Made by a program: the position numbers and the translations under genes
Shown here: positions 6,146 to 8,356 of the stretch, one piece after another
How the letters are laid out: each line of letters starts with the position of its first letter
Position numbering within the stretch: the first letter of the stretch is position 1
Notes under the pieces: generated by a model
Databases searched by the model: none
Seen by the model: only the letters and a program-made list of their open reading frames with translations
Told to the model about the DNA's origin: nothing
Assembly: GCA_964387775.1 (NCBI GenBank)
Contig: CAYLZO010000229.1
Coordinates: 1 to 8,356, forward strand
Direction: 5' to 3'
DNA from: CAYLZO01 sp964387775
GTDB taxonomy: Bacteria; Chloroflexota; Anaerolineae; JAAYZQ01
DNA length: 8,356 bases

Positions 6146-6841
6146 CTATGATTTCTGGCCCTTGCCCCGGCGCCACAGGCGGCGTCTGTCAGGGATCTCG
6201 CCCAACACGGCCACGCCCAGGTCCTCCACTTCGGCGCGGCTGCGGACCGTGTCGTCGAGATAGTCCCACAGGAAGGCCAGGGCTACACCCGCCACCAGGG
6301 CCACCAGCAGCCGGAGGGGGATGTCCAGCTTGTCCAGCAGGCTGCCGCCGACCGGCACGATGCCCGGCCCGTCGATCAACACTGCTTCGGCTTCGATCCC
6401 CTCCAGTTGGGGAAAGTAGTCCGGCCCGACGTCGTTGACGGCGGCCCCGACGGCCTCGGCGATGGCCTGGAGTTGGTCGGGATCGCCCCAGATGATGCGC
6501 ACCGACATGATGCGGTGCTCGCGGCTGGCAAAGATGGTGCCCGGCGGCACCGGGAAGCCGACGCGCTCGCCGATCTTGGCCGCAAAGTCGCCGCCTTTGA
6601 GCACCTCGCTCAGGTCGTCGGCCAGGTACTCGGAGGCCAGCCATGCGTCGGAGCGGCCGTCCCCCGAGGGGGCCATGACCGGCGCTTCCCCCTCGATGCC
6701 GACGGCAAAGCGCATCGAGGCCTGGTAGGTCGGCGCCGGCGGCCGGTAGGTCACCAGGCTGACGATCAGGACCACGGCCAGCAGGGCGGCGATCAGCCAC
6801 CACCGGCGCCACACGATCCGCCAGTATTCTCCTAGTTCCAT
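6146..6841 (-). CDS. Wzz-like polysaccharide chain-length determinant protein
   Basis: Inner-membrane protein of 231 residues with the Wzz layout. MELGEYWRIVWRRWW precedes membrane segment 1 (about 16-31). The extracytoplasmic domain is about 32-174, membrane segment 2 is about 175-193, and a short basic cytoplasmic tail carries VAVLGEIP (210-217). The extracytoplasmic part is short, and the tail has no Walker motifs, so a separate ATPase is needed; the kinase two genes downstream fits. The ATG at 6841 has GAGGG about five bases upstream. It follows the glycosyltransferase by 73 bases with a large hairpin between, and no clear promoter is seen there, so it is probably co-transcribed. Its N-terminus and tail resemble the next gene's product, which suggests the two Wzz-like proteins act together (inference). 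Confidence 0.85.
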   Translation of the reverse strand: MELGEYWRIVWRRWWLIAALLAVVLIVSLVTYRPPAPTYQASMRFAVGIEGEAPVMAPSGDGRSDAWLASEYLADDLSEVLKGGDFAAKIGERVGFPVPPGTIFASREHRIMSVRIIWGDPDQLQAIAEAVGAAVNDVGPDYFPQLEGIEAEAVLIDGPGIVPVGGSLLDKLDIPLRLLVALVAGVALAFLWDYLDDTVRSRAEVEDLGVAVLGEIPDRRRLWRRGKGQKS

Positions 6842-6873
6842 TCTTCCCTCGCCATTTTCTCTTGGGCGGTGGC

Positions 6874-6923
6874 CAAGGGTGAGGGTCAGCTTGGGGAAAC
6901 CCCCAAGCTGACCCTCACCCTTG
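6874..6923. repeat. Perfect 23-bp inverted repeat over the stop codon of the glycosyltransferase gene
   Basis: The left arm 6874-6896 and right arm 6901-6923 are exact reverse complements, with a loop of four bases (AAAC on the plus strand). The right arm contains the last codons and stop TGA (6917-6915) of the glycosyltransferase gene. Neither side has a T tract, so it is not a standard intrinsic terminator. In mRNA it would protect the 3' end or reduce read-through into the wzz-like genes (inference). Confidence 0.93.
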
Positions 6924-8006
6924 AGCCGCTGCCTGCTCGTGAATAGAGGCTTGCAGTTTCGCCTTGAACACGCTCACGTCGAACTTGAGGGCGTGCGCCC
7001 GGATGGCCGCCGGATCAAAGGCCGAGTCGTCGAAGCGGCGGACGGCCTCGGCCAGCGACTCGGGCGTCTGCTCGCGGAAAAAGAGCCCTGTCACGCCTTC
7101 CCGCACGTAATCGAGAGCGCCGCCCCCGGCGTAGGCGATCACCGGGCGGCCGGCGGCCATGGCCTCCACGGGCGTGATGCCAAAGTCCTCCAGGCCGGGA
7201 AAGACAAAGGCCCGGCAGCGGGCCATCAACGGGCCAAGTTCCTCGCCCGGCACGCGGCCGAGAAAGTGGACGTTCGGCCCGGCCAGGGCTTCGAGGCTGG
7301 CCCGGTCGCGGCCCTCGCCGCCGATCCACAGGGGCAGGCCCAGTTCGTTGAAGGCGCGAACGGCCAGATCGATACGTTTGTAGGGGATGAGGCGGGAGAC
7401 GATGAGAAAGTAGTCGTCGGGGTGCCGGGCCGCTGCAAATCGCCGGGTGTCGACCGGCGGGTGGATGATGGCCGATTCGCGCCCGTAGACGCGCTCGATG
7501 CGGGCCTGCACCTCGTTCGAGATGGCGACAAAGGCGTCCACGCGGTCGGCGGCGGCCCGCTCCCAGCGGCGGAGATGGCCCAGAAAGGGCCGCACCAGCG
7601 CCTGGGCCGCCGGCCCGATCTGCTCGCGCTCGACGTAGGTCTCGAAATCCCAGACAAAGCGGGTGGGCGTCAGGCAATAGCAGACGTGCGTGGTCTCGGG
7701 CGGCGTCCGCACCCCCAGGCAGAAGGCGCTCTTGTTGGAGATGACCAGGTCGTAGCCCTCCAGCTTCAAGCCGCCAAAGGCCAGCGGATAGAGCAACAGG
7801 TAGGGCTGGTGGTGGCGGTAGATGCCGGGCAGCCGATCCATCCACGTCGTGCGGATGTCCCACTCGCGGTAGGCGGCGGGCATGCCGGCCTGCCAGTACA
7901 TAGAGGTGTAGATCGGCGCCTCGGGGAATAGTTCCACCAGTGCTTCCAACACCCCCTCGGCCCCGCCTATTTGATTGAGCCAGTCGTGGACGATGGCGAC
8001 TTTCAA
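6915..8006 (-). CDS. GT4-family glycosyltransferase (WbaZ-like)
   Basis: Transfers a sugar from a nucleotide-sugar donor during assembly of a surface polysaccharide, at the cytoplasmic face of the membrane. 363 residues with a GT-B fold. The N-terminal acceptor domain starts KVAIVHDWLNQIGGAEGVL (2-20) with the GGAE loop. The donor domain has YFLIVSRLIPYKRIDLAV (199-216; Arg205 and Lys210 in the usual phosphate-binding positions) and the EX7E motif EDFGITPVE (273-281), followed by AMAAGRPVIAYAGGGALD. The pattern HVCYCLTPTRFVWD (107-120) fits the WbaZ-like mannosyltransferase subgroup, but sugar specificity cannot be read from sequence. The start codon is TTG at 8006: GAGG lies six bases upstream and the protein begins at the family's normal first strand. 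A good promoter precedes it, and two wzz-like genes and the kinase follow. Confidence 0.95.
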   Translation of the reverse strand: MKVAIVHDWLNQIGGAEGVLEALVELFPEAPIYTSMYWQAGMPAAYREWDIRTTWMDRLPGIYRHHQPYLLLYPLAFGGLKLEGYDLVISNKSAFCLGVRTPPETTHVCYCLTPTRFVWDFETYVEREQIGPAAQALVRPFLGHLRRWERAAADRVDAFVAISNEVQARIERVYGRESAIIHPPVDTRRFAAARHPDDYFLIVSRLIPYKRIDLAVRAFNELGLPLWIGGEGRDRASLEALAGPNVHFLGRVPGEELGPLMARCRAFVFPGLEDFGITPVEAMAAGRPVIAYAGGGALDYVREGVTGLFFREQTPESLAEAVRRFDDSAFDPAAIRAHALKFDVSVFKAKLQASIHEQAAAQG

Positions 8007-8035
8007 CAGATTCCTCGTTCGGCGTCAGTGCCCCA

Positions 8036-8064
8036 AGTATAGCAAAAAGCCGGGAAAACCACAA
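8036..8064 (-). promoter_or_regulatory. Sigma70-type promoter of the polysaccharide cluster
   Basis: Minus-strand TTGTGG (8064-8059) and TATACT (8041-8036) are separated by 17 bases. The -10 matches consensus at five of six positions. Transcription would start near 8029, giving a leader of about 22 bases before the TTG at 8006. Confidence 0.68.
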
Positions 8065-8096
8065 CAACGGACCGGACTCGACGCCGGCCCGTCGTT
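8063..8096 (-). terminator. Probable terminator after the Uma2-family gene
   Basis: In minus-strand RNA, 8096-8084 pairs with 8075-8063 over 13 pairs, two of them G-U, with an eight-base loop. Both G-U pairs would be A-C mismatches in the opposite RNA, so the structure favours minus-strand transcripts. The following GTGGTTTT is only partly U-rich. Confidence 0.5.
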
Positions 8097-8110
8097 TGTT
8101 GCCAGGGGCT

Positions 8111-8127
8111 TTTGCCTGTCAGGCAAA
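8111..8127. repeat. Short hairpin at the stop codon of the Uma2-family gene
   Basis: TTTGCCT (8111-8117) pairs with AGGCAAA (8121-8127), with a three-base loop that overlaps the stop TGA (8121-8119). No T tract follows on the minus strand. It may assist the larger hairpin at 8063-8096. Confidence 0.6.
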
Positions 8128-8356
8128 GAGGCGGCTCAACCGGAGACGAAAGCCCGGCACCACGTCACCGCCATCCAGGCTGTCCTCGGCGGTCAGCACC
8201 CGGACCTCGGTCAGCGAGCGAAACTCCATGACGGTCTGCGTGTCGGGGTAGACGACCCAGATAAGGCGCGTGCCAGCCCGCAGGTAGTCGGTCACTTTGC
8301 CCTGGATCGTGGGCGCCGACTCGGACGGCGAGGCGATCTCGACGACCAGGTCGGGG
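8119..8356 (-). CDS. Uma2 family (DUF820) PD-(D/E)XK nuclease-like protein, C-terminal part
   Basis: The visible 78 residues run off the right edge, so the start is missing. They begin PDLVVEIASPSESAPTIQGK, matching the family's conserved 'D-hydrophobic-V-x-E-[VI]-x-S-P-S' core, in which the Asp and Glu are part of the PD-(D/E)XK-like active site. The lysine of IQGK and the following DYLRAGTRLIWVVYPDTQTV are also typical. The end, DGGDVVPGFRLRLSRLFA, is the normal family terminus, so this end is complete. These proteins are annotated as putative endonucleases, but their cellular role is unclear and they occur in many copies in cyanobacteria and Chloroflexota. It stands upstream of, and is probably terminated before, the polysaccharide cluster. 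Confidence 0.9.
   Translation of the reverse strand, partial: PDLVVEIASPSESAPTIQGKVTDYLRAGTRLIWVVYPDTQTVMEFRSLTEVRVLTAEDSLDGGDVVPGFRLRLSRLFA

Noticed and set aside
6921..7931. Long plus-strand open frame opposite the glycosyltransferase gene
   Set aside because: It is complementary to a clear GT4 gene, has the same biased composition and no domain.
8119..8356. A restriction-modification or defence island at the right edge
   Set aside because: Only a Uma2-family fragment is visible. No methylase, specificity subunit or other defence gene is in the window, and Uma2 proteins are common without such partners.

Overview
The window is a high-GC bacterial segment in which every convincing gene lies on the minus strand, so transcription runs from high to low coordinates. 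It is probably a draft or metagenome contig from Chloroflexota (Anaerolineae/Ardenticatenia-like). That guess rests on the one-chain glycyl-tRNA synthetase, two Wzz-like genes followed by a separate CpsD-like kinase, a Uma2-family gene, a small retropepsin-like protease and degenerate 7-8 nt tandem repeats. No single marker proves it. A run of ten N marks an assembly gap at 370-379.

Layout in the direction of transcription. (1) 8356-8119: the C-terminal end of a Uma2-family (DUF820) PD-(D/E)XK protein, followed by a probable terminator. (2) 8064-4577: a surface-polysaccharide cluster. It has a good sigma70-type promoter, a GT4 glycosyltransferase starting at TTG, a perfect 23-bp hairpin over that gene's stop codon, two Wzz-like chain-length proteins with a possible internal promoter between them, a CpsD/BY-kinase-type ATPase and an intrinsic terminator. 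(3) 4517-3636: a consensus promoter and recO (recombination mediator). (4) 3541-2818: a DUF5678-like small protein overlapping a retropepsin-like aspartyl protease. (5) 2805-1: glyQS, the alpha and beta subunits of glycyl-tRNA synthetase in one chain, closely coupled to the protease gene and running off the left edge.

How the genes work together. The glycosyltransferase, the two Wzz-like proteins and the kinase form a coherent module for making, sizing and exporting an extracellular or capsular polysaccharide. The kinase and Wzz proteins presumably act together, as in split Gram-positive-type systems. recO and glyQS are housekeeping genes. The protease/DUF5678 pair between them has no evident functional link to either.

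The most unusual signal is in glyQS. The whole linker joining the GlyQ and GlyS parts is encoded by intergenic-type 7-8 nt tandem repeats. A second perfect heptamer repeat (GTTGTAG x4) fills a loop in the beta part, and a REP-like pair of hairpins encodes an apparent extra segment near the C-terminus, all in frame. I saw no clearly new defence system, CRISPR array, RNA gene or insertion sequence. No gene-free stretch exceeds about 170 bases.
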